Assembly (NCBI RefSeq): GCF_030817655.1
Contig: NZ_JAUSZM010000003.1
Coordinates: 7,998,001 to 8,062,000, forward strand
Direction of reading: 5' to 3'
DNA from: Streptomyces sp. V4I2
Lineage (GTDB): Bacteria > Actinomycetota > Actinomycetes > Streptomycetales > Streptomycetaceae
Length of the DNA stretch: 64,000 nucleotides
The translations under genes and the position numbers were made by a program. How positions within the stretch are numbered: the first letter of the stretch is position 1; each line of letters starts with the position of its first letter. The notes below the pieces were generated by a model. It saw only the letters and a program-made list of their open reading frames with translations, made no database searches and was not told where the DNA came from. Shown piece by piece: positions 14,692 through 27,019 of this stretch.

Positions 14692-16221
14692 TCAGATGTC
14701 CCGGAACGTCTCGATCTGCGCCCCGACCGAGTTGAGCCGCTCGGCCAGATCCTCGTAGCCCCGGTTGATGACGTACACGTTCCGCAGTACGGACGTGCCC
14801 TCGGCCGCCATCATCGCCAGCAGGACGACCACGGCGGGCCGCAGGGCCGGCGGGCACATCATCTCGGCGGCGCGCCAGCGGGTCGGGCCCTCGACCAGGA
14901 CCCGGTGGGGGTCCAGGAGTTGGAGGCGGCCGCCGAGGCGGTTGAGGTCCGTCAGGTAGATGGCGCGGTTGTCGTAGACCCAGTCGTGGATCAGGGTCTT
15001 GCCCGACGCGGCGGCCGCGATGGCCGCGAAGAAGGGGACGTTGTCGATGTTCACGCCGGGGAACGGCATCGGGTGGATCTTGTCGATCGGCGCCTCCAGC
15101 TTGGAGGGCCGGACGGTGAGGTCCACCAGGCGGGTGCGGCCGTTGTCGGCGGGGTACTCCGGCGTGCGGTCGTGGTCGAGGCCCATCTCCTCCAGGACCG
15201 CGAGCTCGATCTCCAGGAACTCGATGGGCACCCGGCGCACCGTCAGTTCCGACTCCGTGACGACCGCGGCGGCCAGCAGGCTCATCGCCTCGACCGGGTC
15301 CTCGGAGGGGGAGTAGTCGACGTCGGTGTTGATGTCCGGCACGCCGTGCACGGTGAGTGTGGTGGTGCCGATGCCCTCCACCTTGACGCCCAGCGCCTCC
15401 AGGAAGAAGCACAGGTCCTGGACCATGTAGTTGGAGGAGGCGTTGCGGATGACGGTGACGCCGTCGTACCGGGCGGCGGCCAGCAGCGCGTTCTCGGTGA
15501 CCGTGTCCCCGCGCTCGGTCAGCACGATCGGCCGGCCGGGCCGTACGGACCGGTCGACCACCGCGTGGTACTGGCCCTCGGTCGCCGCGATGTCCAGCCC
15601 GAACCGGCGCAGCGCGATCATGTGCGGCTCGATGGTCCGCGTACCGAGGTCGCAGCCGCCGGCGTACGGCAGCTTGAAGCGGTCCATGCGGTGCAGCAGC
15701 GGACCGAGGAACATGATGATGGACCGCGTGCGTACGGCGGCATCCGCGTCGATCGCCGCCATGTTCAGCTCGGCCGGCGGGACGAGTTCCAGGTCGACGC
15801 CGTCGTTGATCCAGCGGGTGCGTACGCCGATGGAGTTGAGCACCTCCAGCAGGCGGTACACCTCCTCGATGCGCGCGACCCGGCGCAGCACCGTGCGCCC
15901 CTGGTTGAGCAGTGAGGCGCACAGCAGGGCCACACACGCGTTCTTGCTCGTCTTCACGTCGATGGCGCCGGACAGCCGGCGACCGCCGACCACGCGCAGG
16001 TGCATCGGGCCCGCATAGCCCAGAGAGACGATTTCGCTGTCCAGTGCTTCACTGATGCGAGCGATCATCTCAAGGCTGATGTTCTGGTTGCCGCGCTCGA
16101 TGCGATTGACGGCACTCTGACTGGTGCCGAGCGCTTCGGCAAGTTGTGACTGTGTCCAGCCCCGGTGCTGCCGGGCGTCACGGATGAGCTTGCCGATGCG
16201 TACGAGGTAGTCGTCTGCCAT
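14692..16221 (-). CDS. XRE HTH domain fused to MurA-like UDP-GlcNAc 1-carboxyvinyltransferase
   Basis: A 509-residue fusion. Residues 1-65 are a Cro/CI-type helix-turn-helix (LIRDARQHRGWTQSQLAEAL, GTSQSAVNRIERGNQNIS). Residues 72-509 are an EPSP-synthase/MurA fold. MurA active-site residues are kept: the Lys of the SKNA motif (Lys93) and the Cys of AGGCDLGTRTIEPH (Cys190), equivalent to the PEP-binding Cys115 of E. coli MurA. The plain MurA reaction transfers enolpyruvate to UDP-GlcNAc for peptidoglycan. The fusion suggests a trigger enzyme that also binds DNA. An inverted repeat TATCTC-N6-GAGATG lies just upstream of its own start, and a sibling lies before the nearby acnA. In Streptomyces this gene commonly neighbours aconitase. 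Confidence 0.9.
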   Translation of the reverse strand: MADDYLVRIGKLIRDARQHRGWTQSQLAEALGTSQSAVNRIERGNQNISLEMIARISEALDSEIVSLGYAGPMHLRVVGGRRLSGAIDVKTSKNACVALLCASLLNQGRTVLRRVARIEEVYRLLEVLNSIGVRTRWINDGVDLELVPPAELNMAAIDADAAVRTRSIIMFLGPLLHRMDRFKLPYAGGCDLGTRTIEPHMIALRRFGLDIAATEGQYHAVVDRSVRPGRPIVLTERGDTVTENALLAAARYDGVTVIRNASSNYMVQDLCFFLEALGVKVEGIGTTTLTVHGVPDINTDVDYSPSEDPVEAMSLLAAAVVTESELTVRRVPIEFLEIELAVLEEMGLDHDRTPEYPADNGRTRLVDLTVRPSKLEAPIDKIHPMPFPGVNIDNVPFFAAIAAAASGKTLIHDWVYDNRAIYLTDLNRLGGRLQLLDPHRVLVEGPTRWRAAEMMCPPALRPAVVVLLAMMAAEGTSVLRNVYVINRGYEDLAERLNSVGAQIETFRDI

Positions 16222-16232
16222 GAGCTTGAGGC

Positions 16233-16250
16233 TATCTCAGATATGAGATG
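16233..16250. promoter_or_regulatory. Inverted repeat upstream of the HTH-MurA gene
   Basis: TATCTC-AGATAT-GAGATG lies 12 bp before the start codon of the XRE-MurA gene; ATCTCA and TGAGAT are perfect arms around GATA. The arm sequence and 6-base spacing match the palindrome before acnA at 17413. Its position fits an autoregulatory operator. Confidence 0.55.
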
Positions 16251-16304
16251 GTGCCTCTCGATGGGGGCCGTTCGGGTGATGACGGCGAGAGACCTGAGGG
16301 TTCG

Positions 16305-16505
16305 TCAACGGCGCTTGGCCGTACGAGTGCGGCGCCATCCGAAAGGTCCGGGCAAATCCACTGATGTCGTACGTCGTCCTGTGCTGCTGCTCGTGTGCCG
16401 CGGCCCGTGGCGGCCACCACCGGTGGTGACGGACCAGGAGCGCCGGTTGATGTTCAGGCGTACGCCCGGCAGGATCCGGAAACTCTTGCGGAAGGTGAGG
16501 GGCAT
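16305..16505 (-). CDS. Small DUF4236 protein
   Basis: A 66-residue protein starting MPLTFRKSFRILPGVRLNIN and continuing SWSVTTGGGRHGPRHTSSST to GRRTTSVDLPGPFGWRRTRT. This is the DUF4236 domain (RRSFKxxPGVRLNxSxxG opening, GRRTTSxxLPGxG closing), a short all-beta module of unknown function found in phage-related and bacterial proteins. The ATG at 16505 has GAAGCGAGG upstream on the minus strand. It lies 25 bp after the end of the DUF6985-like gene and 84 bp before the HTH-MurA gene, all on the same strand. It is easily missed because larger frames cover it on the other strand. Confidence 0.7.
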   Translation of the reverse strand: MPLTFRKSFRILPGVRLNINRRSWSVTTGGGRHGPRHTSSSTGRRTTSVDLPGPFGWRRTRTAKRR

Positions 16506-16529
16506 GTGGGCCTCGCTTCAGGATCGGGG

Positions 16530-17351
16530 TCAGTTGCTCCCAACCTCTGTCGGATACCCCGACTTGGCGAACTGATGGCCGTACTGCACCGCCTCCTCGA
16601 AGGTGACCGACGTCACCGGCTCCGTGCCGTACGGCGGTACGGCCGGACCGACGACGTACCGGTGCCGCGTGACGTGACCGTCCTCGTCCCGCAGCTGGAG
16701 GACCCCCGGCTCCGGGCAACTCCACGTCAGCCGTGTGACGTACTCCCCGCCGAGGTTGGCCAGCGAGCTCCACCCCTCGCCGTTGGCGCGGAGCTCCACC
16801 TCGGACGTCTCCATGACGCCGTGGTCGAAGGGGGTGCTGCCCCAGTGGCCGATGAGTGATTCGTCCAGGCCTGCCCGCGGGTCCGTGGCGTCCCGCTCGG
16901 CGATCCAGCGCAGGAGGGCGGTGTCGGCCCCGCCGGCGTCGACGACACGCGGGCCGTGCATGAGGACGCCCAGCCCGTGTTCCTCGTCCCACGGGCAGGA
17001 GAGTTCGATGCCCACGTAGGGGATGCCGTCCCTCGAGACGGAGTGGACGTAGAGGGCGCTGACACGGACCGCATCGGCCAGGTCGGACGCGGTCGCCAGG
17101 TCCTCCGGCTCCAGGGTGTGGACGGCGTGGGCGCTCAGGGCGGGCCGGGCCGCGGCGAGCAGGGCCGGCAGCCGGGCGACCGTCCACGCGGCCGATGCGA
17201 TCTCGGCGTCGTCCAGCGGGTGGCCCTCCCGCCCCTCCGGCGCGTAATAGAGGGGGACGAGCGCCCCCGCGGTGGCGGCCCAGGTGTCCGGCGGCAGCGG
17301 CACGCGGGTCATCCAGGCGAACTCGTCCCAGGAGAAATCGGCTCGGTTCAT
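16530..17351 (-). CDS. Hypothetical protein, DUF6985-like
   Basis: A 273-residue soluble protein with no signal peptide or membrane segment. The central part (GIPYVGIELSCPWDEEHGLG, VLMHGPRVVDAGGADTALL) resembles DUF6985 domains often annotated among immunity-like or SUKH-adjacent proteins. The C-terminal part (WSCPEPGVLQLRDEDGHVTR, then YVVGPAVPPYGTEPV) is beta-rich. The start is the ATG at 17351. It is the first of three minus-strand genes running into DUF4236 and HTH-MurA. I do not recognise a function. No toxin partner is visible nearby. Confidence 0.65.
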   Translation of the reverse strand: MNRADFSWDEFAWMTRVPLPPDTWAATAGALVPLYYAPEGREGHPLDDAEIASAAWTVARLPALLAAARPALSAHAVHTLEPEDLATASDLADAVRVSALYVHSVSRDGIPYVGIELSCPWDEEHGLGVLMHGPRVVDAGGADTALLRWIAERDATDPRAGLDESLIGHWGSTPFDHGVMETSEVELRANGEGWSSLANLGGEYVTRLTWSCPEPGVLQLRDEDGHVTRHRYVVGPAVPPYGTEPVTSVTFEEAVQYGHQFAKSGYPTEVGSN

Positions 17352-17412
17352 GGTCGCAGGAGGACATCACAGGGAGGCCGGACATGACCAACCCGGCCCC
17401 ATGTACTAGAGT

Positions 17413-17430
17413 TATCTCGACATCGAGATA
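17413..17430. promoter_or_regulatory. Palindrome upstream of acnA (possible TamR-type or HTH-MurA site)
   Basis: TATCTCGA and TCGAGATA flank a CA dinucleotide, giving an 18-bp palindrome 142 bp upstream of acnA. Streptomyces aconitase is reported to be controlled by the MarR-type regulator TamR through a palindromic site; I do not remember the exact sequence. It shares TATCTC-N6-GAGAT with the site before the HTH-MurA gene. Confidence 0.6.
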
Positions 17431-17485
17431 TCTGCCGAGGCGCGCCGCGGTCGCACGTCGTCATCAGTCCGGCAGTAAGGCATGC

Positions 17486-17505
17486 CTAACTTAGCCTTAC
17501 CTTAG
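17486..17505. promoter_or_regulatory. Iron-box-like sequence upstream of acnA
   Basis: CTAACTTAGCCTTACCTTAG resembles the DmdR/IdeR iron box (consensus TTAGGTNAGCCTAACCTAA) in its AGCCTTACCTTA half but is imperfect at the other end. It lies 67 bp before the acnA start. Iron-linked control would suit a 4Fe-4S enzyme. Confidence 0.4.
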
Positions 17506-17571
17506 CGGATCGGCCAAGAGGGCGTGGCGGCAGGATGCGGTGGTAGGCGCACAAGAATGAAGGAGACTGTC

Positions 17572-20289
<2,718 letters not shown>

Positions 20290-20310
20290 GCCGTCCCGTA
20301 CGGCAGTTGA

Positions 20311-20348
20311 GGGGCCGCATCCCTGGAAGGACACAGGGACGCGGCCCC
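20311..20348 (+). terminator. Rho-independent-type hairpin after acnA
   Basis: GGGGCCGC-A-TCCCTG pairs with CAGGGA-C-GCGGCCCC across a short loop, followed by TT. It sits 21 bp after the acnA stop and just before the convergent regulator gene, so it may serve both directions. Confidence 0.8.
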
Positions 20349-20362
20349 TTCGCGTCATACCG

Positions 20363-21382
20363 TCACACCCACCCGCGCTGCGCCGCCCGTACCCCCAGCT
20401 GGAAACGGCTGGCCGCGCCCAGCCGCTCCTGCAGTTCGCTCACCCGTCGACGCAGCGTCCGCAGGCTCACCCCCAGGTGCCGGGCCACCGCCTCGTCCTT
20501 CATGCCTGCGGCGAGCAGCCTCGTCAACGCCCGCTCGCCCTCGGTGAGTTCGCCGTCGGTGACCGGCTGACCGAGCGGCGTCGCCTGCTGCCAGGCCAGC
20601 TCGAAGAGCTTCTGCAGCGCTTCGGTCACCGCCGAGTGCCGCACCACCGCCGCGCAGTAGCCGCCGGCGGCAGAGGCGGTCAGCGGCAGCATCGCCGTGC
20701 GGCCGTCGACGACCAGCAGTTTGATCGGCACGGTGGGCAACACCCGGGCCTGCTCGCCGAGTTCGACCATCTTCCAGGCGTGGTACAGCACGTCCGGGTC
20801 CTCCAGGGCGGTGGCCGCGTACACCGTGCGGTAGACGATGCCACGGCTGAGCAGATCCGCCTGGAGGTCCAACTGTGGGGTGCGCGGGGCGAGATACGGG
20901 GGAGTGTCGAAGACGCACACCTCGTGCTCGGCGCGCGCGTACAACTCCTCCAGGCGCGCGGCGTTGGCGCCCTCGCCCGACACGACGTCGACCAGGCGCG
21001 ACGGGTTCTCGCGCAGCAGCCCCGCCTCGTACGCCGTCGCCATCTCGTCGGCAGTGGCGGCAAGCAGCTCCGACTCCGTCTCGCGCCGCCGGATCAGGGC
21101 CCGGATCGCCACGCGCGGATCGACGGCCCGTAACCCGCCCGTGGAGTCGGGCGGCTGGAGCAGACCGAGCGTGAGCAACCGGTCGCAGGCTTCGCGCACC
21201 CGGGCCGGGGACGCGCCGGTGAGCTGTGCCCAGCCGGCCGCGCCCGCGTCGGGCTGATGGAGAACCGCCTGGTACAGCAGCTCGTCGAAGGCGGAGACCC
21301 CCACCGCGGCCCAGGGGCTCGCGGCAGGGGTCTGTCTGAGTGCCGGCTGTCTGATTGCCGAGTCGTATGCCGTGTTCACCAT
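20363..21382 (-). CDS. Transcriptional regulator with N-terminal TrmB-like wHTH and C-terminal LuxR-type HTH
   Basis: A 339-residue cytosolic regulator. An N-terminal winged helix (FDELLYQAVLHQPDAGAAGW, then LTGASPARVREACDRLLTLG) is followed by a middle sensor segment with a phospholipase-D-like TrmB layout (ARLEELYARAEHEVCVFDTP, IKLLVVDGRTAMLPLTASAA). The C-terminus is a LuxR/GerE HTH (LTRLLAAGMKDEAVARHLGV, SLRTLRRRVSELQERLGAAS). The start is the ATG at 21382. In Streptomyces such proteins often sit beside, and may control, secreted subtilases; here one lies immediately upstream on the same strand. The effector is unknown. Confidence 0.8.
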   Translation of the reverse strand: MVNTAYDSAIRQPALRQTPAASPWAAVGVSAFDELLYQAVLHQPDAGAAGWAQLTGASPARVREACDRLLTLGLLQPPDSTGGLRAVDPRVAIRALIRRRETESELLAATADEMATAYEAGLLRENPSRLVDVVSGEGANAARLEELYARAEHEVCVFDTPPYLAPRTPQLDLQADLLSRGIVYRTVYAATALEDPDVLYHAWKMVELGEQARVLPTVPIKLLVVDGRTAMLPLTASAAGGYCAAVVRHSAVTEALQKLFELAWQQATPLGQPVTDGELTEGERALTRLLAAGMKDEAVARHLGVSLRTLRRRVSELQERLGAASRFQLGVRAAQRGWV

Positions 21383-21439
21383 GGCTCGGCACGCTAGAGG
21401 ATCTTTGTTAAGGATGCCGCACCGCTTTTGGCGGCGCTC

Positions 21440-24400
21440 CTACTTCAGGCCATACGCCCGCAGGACGGTCTGATCGACCTGGTTTCCGGCACCGTCGGCG
21501 GCCTGCACGCGCAGCGACACGGACTCCGCGCCCTTCGGGTGCTTGATCTCGGCCTTGCCGTTCCGGACCTTCGTCTCCTTCCAGGACGTTCCGTCGTCGT
21601 ACGAGACCCAGGCCTTGAGGGCCTTGGCCTTGACGCTCCCCTCCTGATCCCGGACGGACAGTCGGAGATCCAACTCCCGCTTGGACTCAGCACGGTTGAG
21701 GAGGTCGAGACCGTCCAGGTCGTAGTCGACGGAGAGCAGGGGCAACGCCGTCTCCTCATCGGTGTGCGCCGAGGCGAAGGACCATTCGGTGTGGGTGCTC
21801 GTCGAGTACGGCGTCCAGTCGGCCTTGCGCTGGGTGTCGAGCACGAAGCGGTACGAGGACTTCGCCGCCGAGACGTCGAAGACGCCGTACCCGCCGATCG
21901 CCGAGTCGCCGACCAGCTGACCGTCCGCGTAGAGCTTGCCCTGCGCGGTGTCGTTGACGTCTCTGACGTACCCGTAGTGACCGGGCATCGCATCGCTCAA
22001 CTCCGGTACGAAGACGGTGAGTTTGTCGCCGGTGCGCTCCGAGAGGCCGTACTCGGTGCTCGTCGCCGGACGTACCACCTGCCGCAGCCAGTCCTCGCTC
22101 GGCTGGGTGCCCGCCTTGCCGTAGGTCCGCAAGGTGTTCCACTGACTCGCGTTCGACTCCCAGGACGGGGAGACGGTGTGCCAGACGCGGGTGTCGGGGC
22201 TCACGTTGAAGTACTCGGTGCGTTCCCGGCCGAGTTGCATGTAGTCGCTGGACTCGATCGCGTACAGCTGCCAGGGGCGGAAGGTGTAGACCGTGTCCGC
22301 CCCCAACTCGCCCGCTGTTCCCGCGTGGTAACGGCTTGTCACCTTCGCCGTGGTGGAGCGGTCCAGGGTGTACGTCTGGTCCGGTGAGATCGCTCCGGAC
22401 TGCGGGAGGGTCACGTTGTAGACGTACGGGCTGACCGCTGTGCCGCCCAGCTTGAGCGTGACCTTCTTGCCGCTCTTCAGCAGGGTGGTGAGCTTCTCGC
22501 CGTCCTCGCCGGTGGCGATCATCACCGGCATCGTCGCCCTGTCCACGGCCGTGATCCAGTGGCCGGCCTTCTTGCGGTACGCGATCAGATAACTCGCCCC
22601 CGCCTCGGCCGCGTTGGCCATTGCCTCGTCCGGCCCCCACGTCTCGGCGTCGACTCCGACCACCACCGCCTTGCCCTTGACGTCGAGCCCCTCGAAGTCG
22701 GCCGCCGTGCCGGCGCCCGCGTCCACCGCCTGCACCTTCCGGTCACCGGTGATCTTCACCGGGAAGTCGTTGTACGTGTTCGCGTAGTCGAGCGGCAGCG
22801 CGTACTTCTCGGGGCTGGTGACGCTCGCCGTCAACTCCTTCGCGTACAAACGGAACTTGGCGTAGAACTCGAGGGTTCCCTCGGTGACCTTCTCGGTCGG
22901 CGCCACATAGACGTGGTCGGTCCAGGGGCCTTGGCTGTACGTCAACCCCCAGGAGCTGCCCGGCCCTTCGCGGTGCCAGGAGGTACTGAACCCCTGGTGC
23001 TCGGCGTCCTCCTTGGTCTTCGGCTTGATCTCCACCGCCTTACGGGCGTCGAGCGTGACCTCGGTGTCCCCGTCGACCTTGATCTCGGGATTACCGACGA
23101 CCGACGTGCCGACGGCCACGCCGCCCGCGTCGGTGTCGTAGATCCAGGTGGCCATGGAGTACGTACCGGCCGGGACCTCCCAGGTCCCGGTGGCGCCAAT
23201 GTAGCCGTACTCGTTGGCGTAGGCGCCGTTGAGCTCATGCAACGTGTAGAGCGACGCCGCGGTGGTCGGCTTGCCGTCGCGGCCCACCAGGGAGACCTTC
23301 AGGTCGTACTTCTTCGGCTGCTTCTCGAAGCCGACGCCCGTCGTGACCAGGATGCCGTCGGCGGTCGCGGTGATGTGGCCCGCGTACCGGCCCTGGGCCT
23401 GCTTCGCCGGGTCGACGCCGACCGGGACGGTGGCGGTGCCCTTCGCGGGCACGGTCACGGTGCCGGCCCCCAGGGTGACACCGGCGAGGGACGACGCGAG
23501 CTTCAACTCCACTGGCGCGTCAGTGGTGTTGGTGTACGTGATGTCCTTGCTGTCGACCTCGGTGTCGCCGTCCTCGTACTTGCCGAAGCTCAGCGTCGAG
23601 GTCCCGAAGACGTTCTGCGTGACCGCCCGCACGGCGTCGACGCGGCCGTCTCCCTGCTGGAACACGGAGTTGTCGGCGTTCGTCTTCGCGGTACTGGCCA
23701 GGGCCTCCTTGATCTGCTCGCCCGTCCAGTCCGGATGCGCCTGCGCGACGAGCGCCGCCGCGCCTGCCACGTGCGGGGTCGCCATCGAAGTGCCGCTGGC
23801 CGCGGTGTAGTTGTCGTCGAGCGGCGTGCCCATGGCGGTGCCGGAGGCGCGGGCCGCCGTGATGCTCACGCCGGGCGCGGTGATCTCCGGCTTGACCGCG
23901 TAGTCGCCGGGGCGCGGGCCACGGCTGGAGAACGAGGCGAGCTTGTCGGACTTGTCGACCGCGCCGACCGTGAGCGCCGAGTCGGCGATGCCCGGCGGTA
24001 CCGACGGTCTGCTCCCGGGGGCCCGAGTTGCCCGAGGCGATCACGAAGAGCGTGCCGGTCGACGCGGACAGCTCGTCCACCGTCTCGCTCAGCGGGTCCG
24101 AGGGGCCGGAGGCCGTGCCGCCGAGGGACATGGAGACGATGTCCGCGCCGGATTCCGCCGCCCACTGCATGCCGGCGATGATCCACGACGACTGGCCGGA
24201 GCCCGCGTTGTTGAGGACCTTGCCGACCATCAGCTCCGCGCCCGGCGCCACCCCCTTGCGCCTGCCGTCGGAGGCGGCACCCGAGCCGGCGATCGTGGAC
24301 GCGACATGGGTGCCGTGACCGTGGCCGTCCTGTACCTCCTGATCGGGCACGAAGGTCTTCGATTCCGCGATCTTGCCCGCGAGGTCCGGGTGTCCGGCGT

Positions 24401-25118
24401 CCACGCCCGTGTCCAGGACGGCGATCTTGACGCCCTTGCCGTCGTAGCCGGCCTGCCAGACCTCGGGGGCGCCGATCTGCGGGACGCTGACGTCGAGGGA
24501 CGCCTTGACCTTGGCGTCCAGCCAGAGCTTGTCGAGGCCGCCGTCGAGCTCCCCGGCCGCCTTGGCCGTGGGATCGGCGGCCGTCTTCTCGGCGTCGGGG
24601 GCGATGTCCGCCCAGAACCTCTCGGCGGTGGACTTCTTCGCGCTGAGCGCGGCGCCGTCGATGCCGGGAAGGGACAGCGTCCTGCGCGCGCCCTCGGGGG
24701 TGGTGTTCCCCTGGCGGTAGGTGGCGATCAGCGGGATGGCGCCGGTCTTCGAGTCCGCGTACCCCTGCTTGACGAGTTGGGTGACGTTGAACAGGGCCGG
24801 GTCGAGACGGCCCGCCTGAAGCAGCGGGATCGCGTCGTTCGGTACGACGCTGACCTCGCCGTTCTCCTCGCTCGACAGAAAGGTGGCGGACTCGCGGCCC
24901 TTGCCGCGTCGGACGTCGACGGCGGACTTGCCGTCGGCGCCGGTGGTGAGTGTGACCGTGTCGCCGGTGATGAGGGTGACGGTCTGCGTGCTCGTGGTGC
25001 CGGGCTTGGTGGCCGACTTGGTGACCGGGGACGCGGGATCGGCCACTGAGGGCGTGATGGCCCCCGTGAGCAGACCGCCCGCGGCTGCCACGGCCCAGAG
25101 GGCGTGGAGTCTTCGCAT
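21440..25118 (-). pseudogene. Secreted subtilisin-like S8 serine peptidase, split by a +1 frameshift
   Basis: The ATG at 25118 (GGGGAGGAAG upstream) starts a signal peptide (MRRLHALWAVAAAGGLLTGA) and a propeptide with Inhibitor_I9-like TQTVTLITGDTVTLTTG. The catalytic domain has Asp236 (AVLDTGVD), His271 (GHGTHVAS) and the oxyanion ASGNSGP. Near 23995-24001 one extra base follows GPREQTVG. The true continuation, with PEITAPGVSITAARASGTAM and the catalytic Ser of AASGTSMATPHVAG, lies in the next frame and runs to a stop at 21440. Total length is 3679 nt, exactly one more than a 1225-residue protein needs. As read, the product lacks the catalytic serine. A sequencing error cannot be excluded, because both halves are otherwise pristine. 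Confidence 0.85.
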
Positions 25119-25124
25119 GTGTGG

Positions 25125-25154
25125 ACTTCCTCCCCTGAACGCTGAACGCTGAAC
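25125..25154. repeat. Tandem 7-bp repeat in the protease leader
   Basis: CTGAACG is repeated four times head to tail, immediately upstream of the ribosome site of the S8 peptidase gene. It would be transcribed in its 5' leader. Confidence 0.8.
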
Positions 25155-25369
25155 GCTGAACGCTCCCGGCCTGGTGAGCGGGAGCCAGTGATCAGAGTGA
25201 GCGCTGCGTGGAAAGCGGCTCAAGGGAATCCTGTGGCCGGGGAGTGCCAATGCCCCCTTCGGCCAGGGGAACCGGCGCTTTCGTAGGTCTTCGTCAGGTC
25301 TTGTCGTCGCACGGCTGCGGCTCAGTCGGATCACAGGGTTCCCTCAGCCTGCCGGGACAGGATCGAGAC

Positions 25370-25480
25370 ATGTCTGGCATTCCCCCGACCCGATACGGCC
25401 GCCTCGGCGCGCCGAGCGCCGACCACGAGCCCGGACTCACCGAGCCGCACGCCGTCAGGCCGCCGGAGGACGGGAGATGA
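25370..25480 (+). CDS. Small ORF coupled to the histidine kinase
   Basis: A 36-residue frame, MSGIPPTRYGRLGAPSADHE continuing PGLTEPHAVRPPEDGR. It ends in a TGA that overlaps the kinase ATG (ATGA), with GGATCGAG shortly before its ATG. I do not recognise a domain. The position is where the partner response regulator gene would normally lie. It could be a leader peptide, a remnant, or chance coding in the kinase 5' region. Confidence 0.35.
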   Translation: MSGIPPTRYGRLGAPSADHEPGLTEPHAVRPPEDGR

Positions 25481-27012
25481 GCGCGCGCTCGCGTGGGCGG
25501 TCCCTGCGCACCCGGCTCCTCGTCTTCGTCGGCGTCGTACTCGTCGGCGTCTGCCTGGCCATGGCTCTCACCACGGTCCTGGTCCAGCGCGCCTACCTGC
25601 TCGGCGAGTTCGACCAGCGGGTCGCCAACGCCGCGGAGCACAGCCGGGGCGTCGTCCGGACCGGGCCGGGCATCGGCACGGACCTCGGGTTCCTCACTCG
25701 ACAGGGCCAGGCGGTCGGCACGCTCGCCGCCCGGCTCGACGACGACGGGGACATCGTGGCCGCCGAGGTCGTGACCAAGGACGGCGGGTCGCAGGCGCTC
25801 ACGGCACCCCAACGCGCCCCCCTCGCCGGCATCGAGGCCGACGGCTCCCTGCACACCCGGACGCTTCCCGGCCTGGGCACCTACCGGGTCTCCGCCTTCG
25901 ACGCCGACGGGAGCCTCGTCCTCACCGGCCTTGCGATGGGCGAGGTACAGGACATGATCCGCAACCTGATCGCGGTCGAGGCCGGGGTGGCCGGCGCCGG
26001 CCTCGTCGCAGCGGGCGGTGTGTGCGCGGTCGTCGTCCGGCGCCAACTGCGTCCCCTCGGCCGGATGGCGGCCACCGCCGCCGAGGTCTCGCGGGCCACC
26101 GCCGCCCAGGCCTCTTGGTCCCTCCCGAGCCACCACGAGCCCGCCGCTCTCACCCGGGTGCCCGAACACGACACCGCCCCTGGCAACGAGGTCGGCCAGG
26201 TCGGGGCCGCGCTCAACCGCCTGATCGACCAGGTCGAGTCCTCGATCACCGAGCGCCGGCGCAGCGAGGAGCAGGTGCGCCGCAGCGAGGAACGCATGCG
26301 CCGCTTCCTCGCCGACGCCAGCCATGAACTCCGTACGCCGCTCGCGTCCATCGCCGGATACGCGGAGCTGATGAACCGGGGGACCGGTCCCATCGAGCCG
26401 GTACTGGCCTGGCGTCGCGTGTCCGCCGAGTCGGCCCGGATGACCGGCCTGGTGGAGGACCTGCTCCTGCTGGCCCGGCTCGACGAGGGGCGCCCGTTGC
26501 AGTCCGCCGAGGTCGACATGGCGGCGCTGGTCGCGGAGGCGGTGTGGGACGCGCGGGCCGCGGGCCGCGGCCACGACTGGCAACTCGAACTGCCCCTCGA
26601 CGCGCCCGCGCTGGTCGCCGGTGACGCGGCCCGGCTCCGCCGGGTGGTGGCCAACCTGGTGGCCAACGTGCGTATGCACACGCCTGTTGGCACGACCGTG
26701 GTGGTGTCCGTCGAGGCCGCGCCCGCCCGCTGCGTCATCCGGGTCCGCGACGACGGCCCCGGCATCCCGCCCGCCCTCCTCCCCACCGTCTTCCAGCCCT
26801 TCACCCGCGCCGACGCCTCCCGGTCCCGCACGGACGCGCGAGCGGGAGGGGCGGGGTTGGGACTGGCCATCGCGGCGGCGATCACGTCCGCGCACGGCGG
26901 TCGCATCGACGTGCACAGTGTCCCCGGGCGCACGGAGTTCACCGTCGACCTCCCGGCAGCGGATCAGCCGGCGGGGGTGCAGGCGGCCCGGAGCAGGCCG
27001 GCGTCGGTCTAG
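25477..27012 (+). CDS. Sensor histidine kinase (orphan, HAMP-type)
   Basis: A 511-residue membrane kinase. There are two transmembrane segments (about residues 12-36 and 165-187), an extracellular sensor loop between them, and a HAMP-like region including RRQLRPLGRMAATAAEVSRA. The H box is ASHELRTPLASIAGY with phospho-acceptor His283. The N box is NLVANVRMHTP, followed by DDGPGIP and GGAGLGLAI in the ATPase domain. The N box has VRM where most family members have A-x-[KR]-[FY/H]T, a mild departure. No response regulator gene is adjacent: upstream is a 36-codon ORF coupled by ATGA, and downstream a beta-propeller scrap. The partner must be elsewhere or lost. Confidence 0.88.
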   Translation: MSARSRGRSLRTRLLVFVGVVLVGVCLAMALTTVLVQRAYLLGEFDQRVANAAEHSRGVVRTGPGIGTDLGFLTRQGQAVGTLAARLDDDGDIVAAEVVTKDGGSQALTAPQRAPLAGIEADGSLHTRTLPGLGTYRVSAFDADGSLVLTGLAMGEVQDMIRNLIAVEAGVAGAGLVAAGGVCAVVVRRQLRPLGRMAATAAEVSRATAAQASWSLPSHHEPAALTRVPEHDTAPGNEVGQVGAALNRLIDQVESSITERRRSEEQVRRSEERMRRFLADASHELRTPLASIAGYAELMNRGTGPIEPVLAWRRVSAESARMTGLVEDLLLLARLDEGRPLQSAEVDMAALVAEAVWDARAAGRGHDWQLELPLDAPALVAGDAARLRRVVANLVANVRMHTPVGTTVVVSVEAAPARCVIRVRDDGPGIPPALLPTVFQPFTRADASRSRTDARAGGAGLGLAIAAAITSAHGGRIDVHSVPGRTEFTVDLPAADQPAGVQAARSRPASV

Positions 27013-27019
27013 GCGATCC

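Noticed and set aside
13676..15937. A 753-codon minus-strand frame spanning the integrase relic and the HTH-MurA gene.
   Set aside because: It is out of frame with HTH-MurA, whose domains and catalytic residues are clear; the translation is low-complexity.
16530..17351. Immunity protein of a toxin-antitoxin or polymorphic toxin system (DUF6985/DUF4236 pair).
   Set aside because: No toxin, secretion or antitoxin gene is nearby and the family resemblance is partial; left as hypothetical.
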